A DNA stretch of 64,000 nucleotides, taken from contig NC_033559.1 of NCBI RefSeq assembly GCF_001680005.1, positions 62,001 to 126,000 on the forward strand, read 5' to 3'. The translations under genes and the position numbers were made by a program. The notes under the pieces were generated by a model, which worked only from the letters and a program-made list of their open reading frames with translations, did not search any database and was not told where the DNA came from. Positions 10,111-21,133 of the stretch are shown one piece after another. This DNA comes from Plasmodium coatneyi (lineage: Eukaryota > Apicomplexa > Aconoidasida > Haemosporida > Plasmodiidae). The first letter of the stretch is position 1. Every line of letters begins with the position of its first letter.

Positions 10111-13100
10111 ATGACTCCACTGAAGAAGAAAGATGAATTGGAACAGGACCATAGGAAGGACATAGCGGAGGAAAAGGAACATGTTCCGCGTAATGAAGAA
10201 AGTGGAACAAACAATGAAGCTAACAAAGTTCGTGGACGTAGGAAGAGAGATATTATATGGACCATCAATGCAACACCTGGAGTAAAAGTAACGCATGAAC
10301 CAAATGAAGGGTATGGTTACGATTACTTATATATATATGTGTGTGTACATATGCTTTAAAAAAGTAGTTGTACGAAAGAAAAAAAAAAAAAGTGAGAGAG
10401 ATAAAAACCTTTTTTTTTTTTTTTCCTCTCTATAGGCAAGGTAAAGATGGTATACTTTTGGTATTCAATGGAAGGGGCACCTCAACCACCCCTAACACAA
10501 CCTACCACCCAACCACCATCAGCATTACCATGATGGTTGGTGGGTTGTTAGGTGGTTGATGGAAGGAAGGTTCTTACGTGGTTGAGGTCCCCCTTCCACA
10601 CTGTGCCACCATTTTACCATTCTTCCATTACCTTAGTAGTATTTATTCCTACTTCCACTTTTGTTTCCCCTTTTCATACAGATGTTACTTGTGCGGACGA
10701 TAAGTTACAGAAAAGCTTAAAGGAAGTAATAGAGAACTGGCAAGGAGACAAACAAAAACCACAAAAAGACTGGGTAAGGATTATTACCGTTCATTATGAT
10801 CGGAGGCAACATAACGGATATGAAGATATGTATATTATTGAAACGAAGAATGAGTGAACGTTCCGTGTAGGTATTAAATATATACTTGTTCCCCTTTCTT
10901 CTGCTGATAGGACCAAGTATGGAAGGAAATCGAAGATAGGATCAATCCACTCTCTAAAGACATATCTACCAATAAATCAAGTATGGAAACCTATTGTAAA
11001 AAGCCTAATGGACAAGTCACAAAGTGGACAGAGGCAGATAGGAACGCATGTATGCTCATCACTGCAGGATTAAAACATATATACGAAATTAAAGAGGACA
11101 CGGGCAAAAAGGGCGATGAGGTCAGCAAGAATAATAGAAAATTCAGGGCCACTGCGGCATGTATCATATTAAATGAACTCATAAGGAAATTGAAGGAGAA
11201 GGCTAATTCTTGTACCCAGATAATAAGCATAGAGGAGGGAATAAACCATGCCTTCAGTGTCAGCTCACAAATTAAGAAAACTGTATGCAATAAAGATCCT
11301 GACTGTTTTGAGTGCACACAGGAGAACTATTCAGCCTGTAAAATTGGCAATAAACAAGTGAGGGAGAAATTAAACGAGAAATTCAAAAGCGACAAAAAAA
11401 TACAGGAAGCACTGGAAGACATATATCCATCTTCCAACCCCAACCCCACCTCCACCGGACCAGGTTATACAAAGAAAAAACCCCAGAAGGGGAACGAGGA
11501 AGGAGGGGTTCAAGGAGAAGGAACAAATACCAACCTATTCTTTCACCATCATCCCACCTACCACCCTACCACCTAACAACACTTTCCTTACAGCCACTAT
11601 TACTGAATGGTTCACACGTTTTTCGGAGGGTGTGTCTAAAGATGACGAAGAGCAGTATGTGGAGCTGGAAAGTATGCTATCATTGTGTGACGATGTGAAT
11701 ACTACCCTTGGCAGTGGCATGAATAAGTACGAAGAATTCTGTAAAATCATGGTAAAGAATATAATATTGACGACAGGTGTTGCAAAGGAATATAGAAACC
11801 AGGGAGGACAAACACCGTGTGAGAAGAAAGTGAAAAATATTCCCTTATGTGATTTATTAAAAGTATGGATGTGGTATATGGACTGGTTCTGTGTACCGGA
11901 AGCAGTTATACAACGTGCCCTTGACGCTGTGAAACAGGTAAGGGAAGGACTTAAAGGAGGATTTATTATGGATCAGAAGTATGTGGAATGTGCTTATGAT
12001 GCTGCATTTAAGATTCCTGTTGGAGACAGAAGATATATGGGAAGTGAAGCTTACGATGTATTTTCCAAAAGTACGTTGTATCATAAAATAGAAGCATTAA
12101 CTAACAAGAAAGAATGGTGCGAAGACGGTCAATGGAAATACAGGAAAAAGGCGCTTGAGGATCCAAACCTTGCACGGGATGATAAGGAAGAAAAGGTTCA
12201 AATAAGGAGTGGTAATGAGAACCTAGAAGACGTGAAGAAAATTATTGAGAGAGTTAAAGAAGGAGTAGAGAAGGAAGAAAAGGAAAAGGCAGCATCCCCA
12301 GCAAAGTCACCCTCATTTGATGACTGCATGAAGGGGGAAAAAACCTTATGTCAACGTGCAGATTGCATAACCAAACAATGGGTAGACATCCGATCAAACA
12401 CTGAGTCGCAGAGGCAAGAGGTCAGAAGAGGGGAATTGATATTTCCCATTAGAATTGACCATACAGATTAGATATAAAGGAATGTATATACTCAAAGGGG
12501 AAGCGTATAAAAATATGATGTGAGTAGTAAGTGCATATATATGTATCTTCTTCCTTCATTTATGCAGAGTGACGTTTGGTTGGACTTCCCAAATATATTG
12601 CAAAACCTGTCTAAGGCTATAACTACTGAAAGCATCGAGGTCGACAGTCTGTGTGAAGGCATAGAGCAGGTACCTAATGGAAAGGAGGATGCCAACAAAA
12701 AAGCATGCCAACTTATTGTTAGAGGTTTAAAGCATCTATACAGCATTCAGGAGTCTCATATACCAAATGTACAGGATCACCCTTTTCTGAACCAGCAGTT
12801 TAAGCAATTCGCGATATGTCTTTTATTAAAACAATTCGCCAAAAAATTAAAAGAACAATCTAAATGTGAAGTAGAGGAAGGAATGAAGAAGGCATTTGAA
12901 AGCAGTACAAAAATTAAAGGAGAAAAATGCACGAAGAATACATATGAATGTGTTGAATGCAAAAGGGAAGATGACTATTCATCTTGCCCAATGGGCGGAC
13001 AGCAAATAGGAGACAAATTGAAGAAACTGTTAGACCAGAATAAAAATGGCAAAAAGCAGGATGTAAAGCAAGCTTTGGATGCTATAGATAATATATGTAA

Positions 13101-13507
13101 GGTGAGTGTGCCACCAGCCAAAGTTCCTGAAGTACCAAAGGAAGTTGTTCCAGAGAAAAATTTTCCAGCACCTGTTCCTAAGGCGGAAGAAGCACAACCC
13201 CAACTTCCGGAGTCCTCACCAGCACCTGCTGCTCCCCCCGCTGCTCCAGCTTCAGAAGAAAAAACTTCAATTACGGAAAAAAAAGGAAAAAATGTTGACA
13301 GTGAGCTGGGTGGCGTAGTCACCCCTCCTGCTCCTGCCGCACTGAGGAACCCCATAGACCCTTCTAACCTTACTTCATACCTCCCTCTTGCTCCTGCTGT
13401 GCTTGGTATTTCTGCTATGACCTACTTACTTTGGAAGGTAAGAGAAAAAAAGCAAAAAAAAAAAGAAAGAAGGAAAATGAAAAAAAAAATTAAAACAAAG
13501 CGAAAGG

Positions 13508-13539
<32 letters not shown>

Positions 13540-14190
13540 GGTGAATTAATCAGTGGGGGGAGGTGTGTAATTTCGCATTTTAGGGGTGTGTACTTGTAGG
13601 ATTTCGCATTTAAAGAGTGTTTGTATGATTTCGCAATTTTAGGGTGTGTGTGTGTAGGATTTCGCATTTTAGGGTGTGTGCGTATAGGATTTCGCATTTT
13701 AGGGGTTTGAAGTAGTAATTACTGTTGCGTGAACAAAACATTTCACACCCCTATTAAAGAAACATTTTTTTCCCTTTTTTTTTTTTTTTTTTTTGTTCAG
13801 TACTTTGGTATGTTTCGTAAGACAAGAAAACGTTACAGAAGAGCTCCTCAAATACGTGGTCCCTCCTTAGAACAGCAGATTGTTGACCATGTGAACGAAG
13901 ATGTTCCACATGCATATACCATAGTAAAGGAACGAAAAGGACCAAGATCTGTTCCAACGAGGAGGAAACACGTTGGTAAACATGCTGGTCGTCGTCGTGG
14001 TGTACGTCGCCGCATGATTATTGATATTCATTTAGAAGTCTTAGACGAATGTCAAAAAGGGGACCTGCATTCGATGAAAGAAGACTTTTTTGAAATAATC
14101 GTTCAAGAATTTATGGGATCAAATTTTATAAAAGAAGAAAAGGTTCCAAATTCAGATTCGGGGTTTAGGGAAGGAAGACTTTGTTCCTAA
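10111..14190 (+). CDS. SICAvar: SICAvar variant antigen (SICA beta, alpha-like, beta, TM, SICA_C)
   Basis: The proposed exons are 10111-10310, a micro-exon 10436-10440 (alternatively 10436-10449), 10682-10773, 10911-11463, 11594-12381, 12568-13437 and 13801-14190. Their lengths sum to 2898 bases and every phase agrees; about 965 aa. Exons 4 and 6 are Cys-rich SICA_beta-type domains (DQVWKEIEDRINPL and SDVWLDFPNILQNL starts, C-x2-C motifs). Exon 5 (TITEWFTRFSEG onward) resembles a SICA_alpha-type domain. Exon 6 ends in a Pro/Ala stalk and helix APAVLGISAMTYLLWK. The last exon is the family cytoplasmic SICA_C domain (KRYRRAPQIRGPSLEQQI, RRRMIIDIHLEVLDECQKGD). SICA antigens vary on P. knowlesi-infected red cells. 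The frame breaks in the terminal repeat (see 14171). The first exon is the weakest: I do not recognise it and the true 5-prime end may be missing. Confidence 0.85.
10436..10449 (+). other. SICAvar: SICAvar micro-exon
   Basis: After a strong T-run acceptor ending CTATAG at 10435, only 5 bases (GCAAG, before GTAAAG) or 14 bases (before GTATAC) can bridge the phase-2 end of the exon at 10310 and the phase-1 start of the exon at 10682. The result reads NEG-Q-(GKD)-DVTCADD. Skipping it breaks the frame, which supports its reality. Confidence 0.5.
10480..10560 (+). repeat. inverted repeat of the G-rich element inside a SICAvar intron
   Basis: The arm CCTACCACCCAACCACCATCA is followed after a short spacer by its imperfect complement TGATGGTTGGTGGGTTGTTA, so the RNA or single-stranded DNA can fold into a hairpin. 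Both arms are the same element as the repeat at 8540-8830. Confidence 0.65.
13555..13710 (+). repeat. SICAvar last-intron repeat
   Basis: The intron between the membrane exon and the cytoplasmic exon carries about five copies of AGGATTTCGCATTTTAGGG alternating with GTGTGTGT text. A related fragment, including the preceding AGGTGAATNAATCAGTGGG, lies on the minus strand at 37075-37140. Confidence 0.8.
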
Positions 14191-14443
14191 GGAATGTGTT
14201 CCTATGGAACAGTTTCCAAGTTCAGATTCCGGGTTTAGGGAGGAAGGCTTTGTTACTAAGGAACAACTTCCTATGGTTAATGTTTCTATGGAGGGTGTTC
14301 TTATGGAACAGGTTCCGAGTTCAGATTCGGGGTTTAGGGAGGAAGACTTTGTTACTAAGGAACAACTTCCTATGGTTAATGTTCCTATGGAGGGTGTTCT
14401 TATGGAACAGGTTCCGAGTTCAGATTCCGGGTTTAGGGTGTAG
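14150..14443 (+). repeat. SICAvar: 99-bp SICA C-terminal coding repeat with frameshift
   Basis: A 99-base unit encoding VPSSDSGFREEDFVTKE, then QLPMVNVPMEGVLMEQ, repeats with starts at 14213, 14312 and 14411. In the upstream copy one extra A at 14171-14172 (GGGAAGGAAGAC against GGGAGGAAGAC in the next copies) shifts the frame and causes the stop at 14188-14190. The downstream copies stay open in the other frame to TAG at 14441-14443. Confidence 0.85.
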
Positions 14444-14983
14444 TATAAATATTTTTCTTTTTTTTTGTATTGCATGAACATGTTTGCACGTTCATGTGTA
14501 ATGAATATAAGCCGGGGAAAAAAAAAAAATTTTCCTCCTTTACTTTATTTTGACTTGTTTGGTAGAATTTTGTTTATTGAAGAATTAAAATGTGTTGACT
14601 AAATTTTTTCTTTTGTTATAGTTTTTTATCTTTATAATATATGTTTTTTCGCTTTTTTTTTAAATAAAAACATTTTTTCAACAATGTCAGGACCTTTTTG
14701 CGCATGCGCCTTGGGCGTATTGTTTTCTTGATGCAGTTATTCAAACTTACCAAATGTAGGAAGAAAAGAAAGAAATGTGAAGAAAAGGAATAAAAAAAAA
14801 AGAAAGAAAGAAAAGAAAGGATAAAAAAGAAAAAGAGAGGAAGGAAGGGGAAAAAAGAAGAATGAAAAAAGAGGAAGGTTATTTTCTTCCTTACGCTGTA
14901 TATAAAATGTGCGCTTGCGCTTATTTATGTCCCCCCTGGGAGGGAAACGGAAACGTTCCCCATCCCTTTCCCATCCAGGTGTT
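14444..14983. other. spacer between convergent SICAvar and KIR pseudogene
   Basis: This is the shared 3-prime region of a plus-strand and a minus-strand gene. It holds T-rich and A-rich runs and a GAAAAGAAAGGAT-type purine tract (14760-14880). No gene is seen. Confidence 0.5.
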
Positions 14984-16666
14984 CTACATCCGAATGTAAC
15001 CTATATTGTTCCGGTGACCCGGCGTATTATGATTATTTGTTCCTGCTCCTGCCCTTCTATTCCTTGTAGCCTGCCCTGTAGACGGTACTGTGGTAGACCG
15101 TCTTGTGTACGCAGTAGGAGAACGTAGTGTGGTGGAATTGTCTGTTGTGGAGTCACCTATTGTTGTTGAAGTGTCATTTGAATATTCAGTGAAAGTATCT
15201 TCTGCAGACACATCAAAGTTGTGGTGTCCAGTCGATCTTCTTCTCTTTCTTGTGTTTCTTGTGCTCCTTCCATTTCCAGAAGTATGCATACCAAACCAGG
15301 AAGACCATGGTTTATACTGAAAGAGAAGAAACAAGAATTTAAGGATGGGTCTAAGGAAGGAAAGGGGTCTAAATGAAAGGAAAGAATGGGTCTAAGGAGG
15401 AAGGAAGGAAAGGAATGTGGTCTAAGGAAGGAAAGGAAATGGAGGTCTAAGGATGAAGGAAGGATTAATTACTATTATTTATGTTTCGCCACTATAATTG
15501 TTATTTTACTTTATATAGAAGGAATAGGGCCGCTGGTAATTCTAATGCTGCTAGTGTGCCGAAAGCAGAAGAAAGGGAAGAAGCAGCACTCGCTTTACTT
15601 TCAGCTTCGTTTAATTTTGATTGTGTGGATTGTTTTTCTTGTTGTGCTTGTTGTGTTGCTGCTTCTGCTTGCAGTTTCTGTGATGTTAGTTGTTCTAATT
15701 CAGTTTTTTTTGTGCAGTACGATTCTAACGTTTTCGCCATACCACAATAAAACTTATACTTGTCCTTGAAATCCTTACAATAGGGGTCAACAGTAGTTTT
15801 AGTATCTCCCTCTGGACACTTCTCACTTACAGCATTACAGGCTGTAAGAACACCACTCCGGTGTTCTGACCACCGGCCTCTGCAATTGGGCTTATCATTC
15901 TTCAATAAATCCCCTTCTATTTTATTATAATTGAACGAATAATCATGGATTGTTTTTCTATGGAGGAAAGTCCCATAGTCAATATCATTCCTTATAACTT
16001 TACATCCATTTTTCCACTCTGCTTCATTTATTAATTGACACAGAGAACTTAGCACGCTCTGGAAATATTTTTTTGCGGAGCTATCCCTATGTATCATATC
16101 CCCCAATCAATAATAAAAAAAATAGCAAGGTGTGTCTTCGGATGGGTTGCTCTTCTTCAATGTGCACGCGTAGCAGTAAGCATTCATAATAACCCCAGTT
16201 TTACTAATAACTTGAGGGTACCCAGTTAATGGAGCCTTCAACTTCGTCTCCAGGTCTTGGCGTTTTCCGCTATAATCTTCGCAGGAGCCCGTAGCATTGT
16301 TGCTGAACATCTTATAAAATGTGTTGTCCGAGGGGAAGCTGCTTGGAAATGCACTCTGCAAATATATAATTGGCAGAAGAGCTAAGGAGGAGGAGGGAAG
16401 GGGAGTGGAATGTATGCATATGTATATATATATGTATGTGTATTCGCCCCTCTCACACACACATTCCTTTCTCTCACACATACATTTTCCCTTCCTGTCA
16501 CACATACACATTCCTTCCTCTCACACATACACTTTCCCTTCCTGTCACACATACACATTCCTTCCTCTCACACACACATTCTTCATACATATTCCTTCCC
16601 CCTATATTTCCACTCCCTAGTGTTTTTTCTGCCTATTTTTTTTTTTTTCCTTACCGATGATGACAT
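14984..16666 (-). pseudogene. KIR: KIR gene broken by one TGA in the WLGD motif
   Basis: Exons 16655-16666 (MSSS), 15510-16355 and 14984-15316, phase 0; about 396 codons. Exon 2 begins SAFPSSFPSDNTFYKMF and keeps the cysteine pattern and RKTIHDYSFNYNKI. At 16107-16109 the codon for the family tryptophan is TGA: the text reads PCYFFYY-stop-LGDMI where paralogues read FFYYWLGD, consistent with a single TGG-to-TGA change. Everything downstream is open: a Gln/Ala/Glu coiled-coil-like stalk (LEQLTSQKLQAEAATQQAQQ and on), helix SSAFGTLAALELPAALFLLYK, and a tail ending NNIGYIRM. The stalk, TM and a purine repeat in the last intron (15330-15460) match the KIR at 41848-43265, its closest relative here. 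Recent inactivation or a sequence error is possible. Confidence 0.85.
16440..16600. repeat. CTCACACATACACATTCCTTC repeat in KIR first intron
   Basis: About five degenerate copies of a 20-26 base unit (CTCACACATACA, TTCCTTCC / TTTCCCTTCCTGT) lie in the intron between exons 1 and 2 of the KIR pseudogene. Confidence 0.8.
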
Positions 16667-17654
16667 TGTGCACGTATATATTTCTGTTGTGTATATAATG
16701 ATATATTTATGTAATGATCTCCCTATTTTTTAATGTGTATGCTTTTATATATTCATTCACTTAGTATAGGAAATGTATGTGCAAAAATTTTCTCCCTTCC
16801 TGTTTGTTTTCTCTATCATATGATAATAAGTGTATGAAATTTTACTTCTTCATACATTCAATATAAAAAGGGAGGGAAGTAGTGTATGTGTAAATTTTTT
16901 TTTTTGTTTTTTTTAATAAGAACTTTTAGCATGTAATATTTATTCATTTGCTGCTTTTAATTGTTATTATTTTTAAAAGGGGAGAAGTAGTATTCGTTAG
17001 AAATTGTGCAAAATTTCTCACATAGATACATGTATAGTACACAGTTCATATGCATATGTGCATGTAGAGCATTTCTCCTTTTTCTTTCTCCTTTGGCACA
17101 CTTTGCACATTTAGCCATATCTATTAGGTATTTAATCCCATATTTATTCATTATTTATTCAATAGTTATTCAATATGTATTCAATATATATTCAATATAT
17201 ATTAAGTATTTATTCAATATGTATTCAATATATATTAAGTATTTATTCAATATTACATTCACATATGTACATTAAATATTTATTAGTGTTTAATGGAAAT
17301 AGATCCCATATTTTTTTTTTTTTTTTTTTTTTTTGATCGTTGGTTAATAATAATTTTTTTGTATTTTTTCTTCTCTTCCTTTTTTGTATTGTACCAAAGT
17401 GTATTCAAATTTTTTATGTAGTCAATATAAGTTCAAAGGGGCAAAAAAAAAAAAAAGAAAGGGAAAAGAGAAAAATTTCATACAACTCGTAACAACAACA
17501 AAAATTCTTGTATAACAACAACAAACAACAATTACACAAATTTTGTATTGTTTTGTTATTCATTTAATGGAAAATTTTTGTATTGTTGTCTATTTAGTGC
17601 ACAATGTTTGCTATTGTTTGTTATTCCTTTAATGGACAATTTTTGTATTGTTGT
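16667..17654. other. gene-free spacer with short tandem repeats
   Basis: AT-rich. It includes ATTCAATATGTATTCAATATATATTAAGT repeats (17150-17260) and a TTTTGTATTGTTGTTTATTTAGTG repeat (17535-17665) that runs into the end of the two-TM gene. No gene is seen. Confidence 0.55.
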
Positions 17655-18599
17655 TTATTTAGTGCAGTTTTGTAGGTTGATGTTTTTTTCAATACAACGA
17701 ATCCACACTTTAGAGCTATAGAACCAGATTAGTATGCCAAAATAGGCTAAAGCCATGATTATAGGAACTCCAACCATCAATATTGCATTCGTTGTTCCCA
17801 TGATAGATAGTTGTTCCTGCGCAAGAGTAGGAATGATGCTAACCCAATATAGAACTGATGGGTAAGAAACTGCAATGACAAATAGCAGGGTTAGTAATAT
17901 TTTATTTCTACTCTTTAAAAGTGTCAGTTTGTGGCAACATTCTTTGAATTTTGTTTTTATTCCTTTATTTTGTGGTGTTCCATTCCTCCTCCCACGTCGT
18001 GCCCCTCCTGATGAAGTATTGTTGTTAGATTCTAATTTCTGTAATTCCCTATATGGCATGGCCTCTTCAAGGGAACTCCCACTTAGACTAGACAGGAAGT
18101 CATTATCTTCCGATGTTGGTACATCAGTTTGACGGGTTAATAATGTGCTAAAACTTGCATCAACGTGGTGATCATTATGCCTAGTTCCCCTACCATTATT
18201 ATTACTTGTTCCTTTCATTGATGATGTGCTCATTGCATTCACCTAAAAATAAAAAAGGGGCGAAGGGGTGAATTCATAATTCATGTGGTGTATATATAAG
18301 TATTACGGTTCAAAAAAAGAAAAGAAGGTACGAGGAAGTGGGGGGAAGGGGAAGAGAAGTTCTCTTCCCGCACCCCAAACAATCTTTCTTCCATCCCCCT
18401 TGACTCAGCAAAAATGAATACAATGTTCATTAATCATAATAAAAATGTATGTATGTGTGTATGTCAAATGTTTTTTTTATAGGTGTGTGCTACAGGTGTG
18501 TGTAACAATTCCGTATCTTACGTGGTAGTGATGGTTAGGGTATTGCCATAAACAAAGTATCAAGCTGAATATGAGGAATTTTGTAGGAAAAGGTGCCAT
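17655..18599 (-). CDS. paralogue of the two-TM secreted/exported-type protein
   Basis: Exon 1 (18522-18599) encodes MAPFPTKFLIFSLILCLWQY then PNHHYH, with a GTAAGA donor. Exon 2 (17655-18242) joins in phase 0; about 221 aa. It repeats the plan of the gene at 4760-5829: signal-like exon 1 ending (Y/N)PNHHY, a Ser/Thr/Asn-rich hydrophilic region, a basic Cys-containing patch (KGIKTKFKECCHKLTLLKSR), TM1 (ILLTLLFVIAVSYPSVLYWV), TM2 (NAILMVGVPIIMALAYFGIL) and a short tail. Exon 1 is better conserved than exon 2, as expected for a targeting exon under constraint. The upstream block and the intronic hairpin are also shared. YRELQK resembles but does not fit the RxLxE/Q/D export motif. Product unknown. 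Confidence 0.8.
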
Positions 18600-19715
18600 T
18601 TTGCGTTGCTGTTTTTGCTTCTTTTTATTTTTTTTTTCTTTGCTGTTTTTTTAATGTAAAAAAAAAAGAATGTTTAAAATGAAAAATTTTTGTTCCTTAG
18701 ATATATATATATTAGCGTAGTTTGTTTGATGATTATCTCATTCTTCTTTCTTCTTTGTGTTGAAGATAGAGAATGTGTTAACTTCAATCAATCATGTGTT
18801 ACACTGTGCGCGAGATATATATACTGCTGCTTTTTTTCTCTAAGTGTGTATACTTACTTTAGAGTGAAAATTTTATTACAACGTACAATATATAATATAT
18901 ATATGTATAGAAAAAAAGGAAATAATAATCATAATGGTCAAAAAAAAGTAGTTCATTTTTTTTAATTGCACATATAATTATATTATGTTGTTTCCACACA
19001 CAAAAAAATTAAGTTAAAGTGGCGGTCAAAATCATACTTTTCTAAGAGAAAAAAAAAAAATAAATAATAATGTGAGCACTTTTCAACAACATATCACATT
19101 TCTAACGTTGTAATAAGAGCGAATTATCTACATTTTTAACAGTGGAATACTATATATTCACTAAAAAATTTTTATGTTATTTTAGGTATAATGGTCAATA
19201 AGAACTGCTTAAAGCTATGAGTCATATTTTTTTTTTAGCGCACACTCAAAAGGAAAGGGGGGGAGAAGGAGCTACTTTTTTTTTATTTTTATGCGTATAC
19301 AATAATTATGATATGTGCTGCACAATATTATAGGTATGTATACATGGATGGGAAAAAAAATTTTCCTTTTTTTTCCAACACAACCTTCTGCCCCTGATTC
19401 TGGTTCTACGCATATATATTACATCATTTGTCACACTATAATAGTATTAGTTCCACATTTGTAGTAGTATAGTGTAGTGTAGTTTAGTGTTAGTGTAGTA
19501 GTAGTGTAGTAGTAGTATAGTGTAGTGTAGTTTAGTGTTAGTGTGGTAGTAGTATAGTGTAGTAGTAGTATAGTGTAGTAGTAGTGTGCTGTGGTATTAG
19601 TGTGGTGTGGTATTAGAGTGTGTGGTGTTGTTGTTAGGATGGTGGTGCGGCCCTTTATTTTAGTGTGCGTATGCGCACAGAATAATTACAACATTGGGCA
19701 AAGTATTATATATAA
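18600..19715. other. upstream region of the two-TM gene and AGTAGTGTAGT repeat
   Basis: The stretch contains the block at 18900-18965 shared with the paralogue upstream region, and from 19460 to 19630 a trinucleotide-like AGTGTAGTAGTAGT repeat just beyond the 3-prime end of the next KIR. No gene is seen. Confidence 0.55.
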
Positions 19716-21133
19716 TCATCTAGAAGTTGATGATGATGTATATGGAATGGAATATTCTGACGAATTTATTGTTGTTGAGTCGTACTCCGTTGAGTTATTG
19801 TCGTCAGAGTGTTGACGTCCCATTGTTGTTCTTTTTTTTCTTGCTTTCCTTCTTGTGTTTCTTCCTTTAAAATGACTACTTAACCAAGAAGGTAGGAGAT
19901 CGTACTGAAAGAAATGGGTGTAAAGAAGTAAAGGAAGTGGAAAGAAGGAAACGAATTGATGGGAAGGAATATGTATTACATACATATATATATGTATATA
20001 TACTCTATATGCATGTACATATACATATATATATACCGATATATGTATATATATGTACATGTAGGTATATATATCTATTCGCGTATGCATGTATATATTC
20101 TTATTATAATTATTACTTTATATAGGAAGAATGCAGCAATTGCTGGTAATCCTACTAATCCGATAGCAGAGGAGACAGCAGCAGGGGCGACGTTGTTGCT
20201 GCTGCTCGCAGCAGCAGCACCATCCTGCTGTGTTAATGATGGTGCAGTAATTTGTGAAAGAATCTGTTCCAAACAACTATTCACGTCCGTTCCGTCCCCT
20301 TCGTCTGATGAAAGATTTATATCGTCTATTCTTTCACATGTTAGTTGTGGTGGTGGTGGGACAGTACCACCACCATCACTATTATTGCCTTTGAACTGAT
20401 TCCAAAATTGCTTAAAGTAACCATCTAGATTAGATGACCCACCTGCTTTTATTTGTCCATAAGCATGTTGAGCATCCTTTAGGTAAGTTGCATAATCCTC
20501 GCAGCAGGAGGAGGACCCATCGGACTTAGAATCCTTTAGGTGCTGTAATATTGTTTTATAATCATGGAGGTAATCAAATAATTTTTTCCTTTGAGGGAAA
20601 ATGGTTCGGTCAATAGTATTGTGCATAGTTCCGCACATGCATTGTTGGCTGTCCGAGCTCTTCAATTTAGTGCAGATTTGCTGCATAATAGTCTTGAATT
20701 CACCAGGCGTTTGCAAATTGTTACTTAATATATCCCCTATCCAAAAATAAAAGAAATTACATATTGTTGAACAGGGTTGTTCCTTCTCTGTTCTAACTTT
20801 AGATACGGTACAATAAGCTTGGGCCATTTCCTTGCCATATTTACTAGCATCCCCAGTGCCCTTTAATTTATTTACCAGTATAATCCCTATTTGTTCTGAT
20901 CTAGAGGTGTTATCTTCACATCCATGATTGCCAGTCTTGAATGCTGCATATATTTTTCTGGAGGGCAAGTCATCTTCACTGCACTGCAGTTCCCATAGAT
21001 GTAAAAAAAGTGGAGGAATAGTGAAAATTTATATACATCTATATTCGTATTATAACATGAATATAGAGAATATTACATATGTATACAGATGCATTAATTT
21101 TAAAGAAAGTATAGTTTGCATTACTCCTGCCAT
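19716..21133 (-). CDS. KIR: KIR protein
   Basis: Exons 21125-21133 (MAG), 20117-20983 and 19716-19904, phase 0; about 354 aa. Exon 2 starts CSEDDLPSRKIYAAFKTG and has CNFFYFWIGDIL, KKLFDYLHDYKTI, a Gly-rich insert (GGGTVPPPPQLTC), an acidic segment (NLSSDEGDGTD), an Ala/Ser stalk and helix SSAIGLVGLPAIAAFFLYK. The tail begins YDLLPSWLSS, is basic (RKARKKRT), then Asp/Asn/Ser/Thr-rich, and ends EYSIPYTSSSTSR with no N[IV]xYxxM terminus, like the KIR at 7272-8504. I recognise no host-like segment. The gene appears intact. Confidence 0.92.

Noticed and set aside
15386..15769. Plus-strand open frame of 127 codons with hydrophobic stretches
   Set aside because: It is the antisense shadow of the KIR pseudogene exon at 15510-16355.
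18055..18075. RELQKLE as a PEXEL export motif in the second two-TM protein
   Set aside because: The fifth position is Lys rather than Glu, Gln or Asp, and it lies far from the signal sequence, so it does not meet the RxLxE/Q/D rule.
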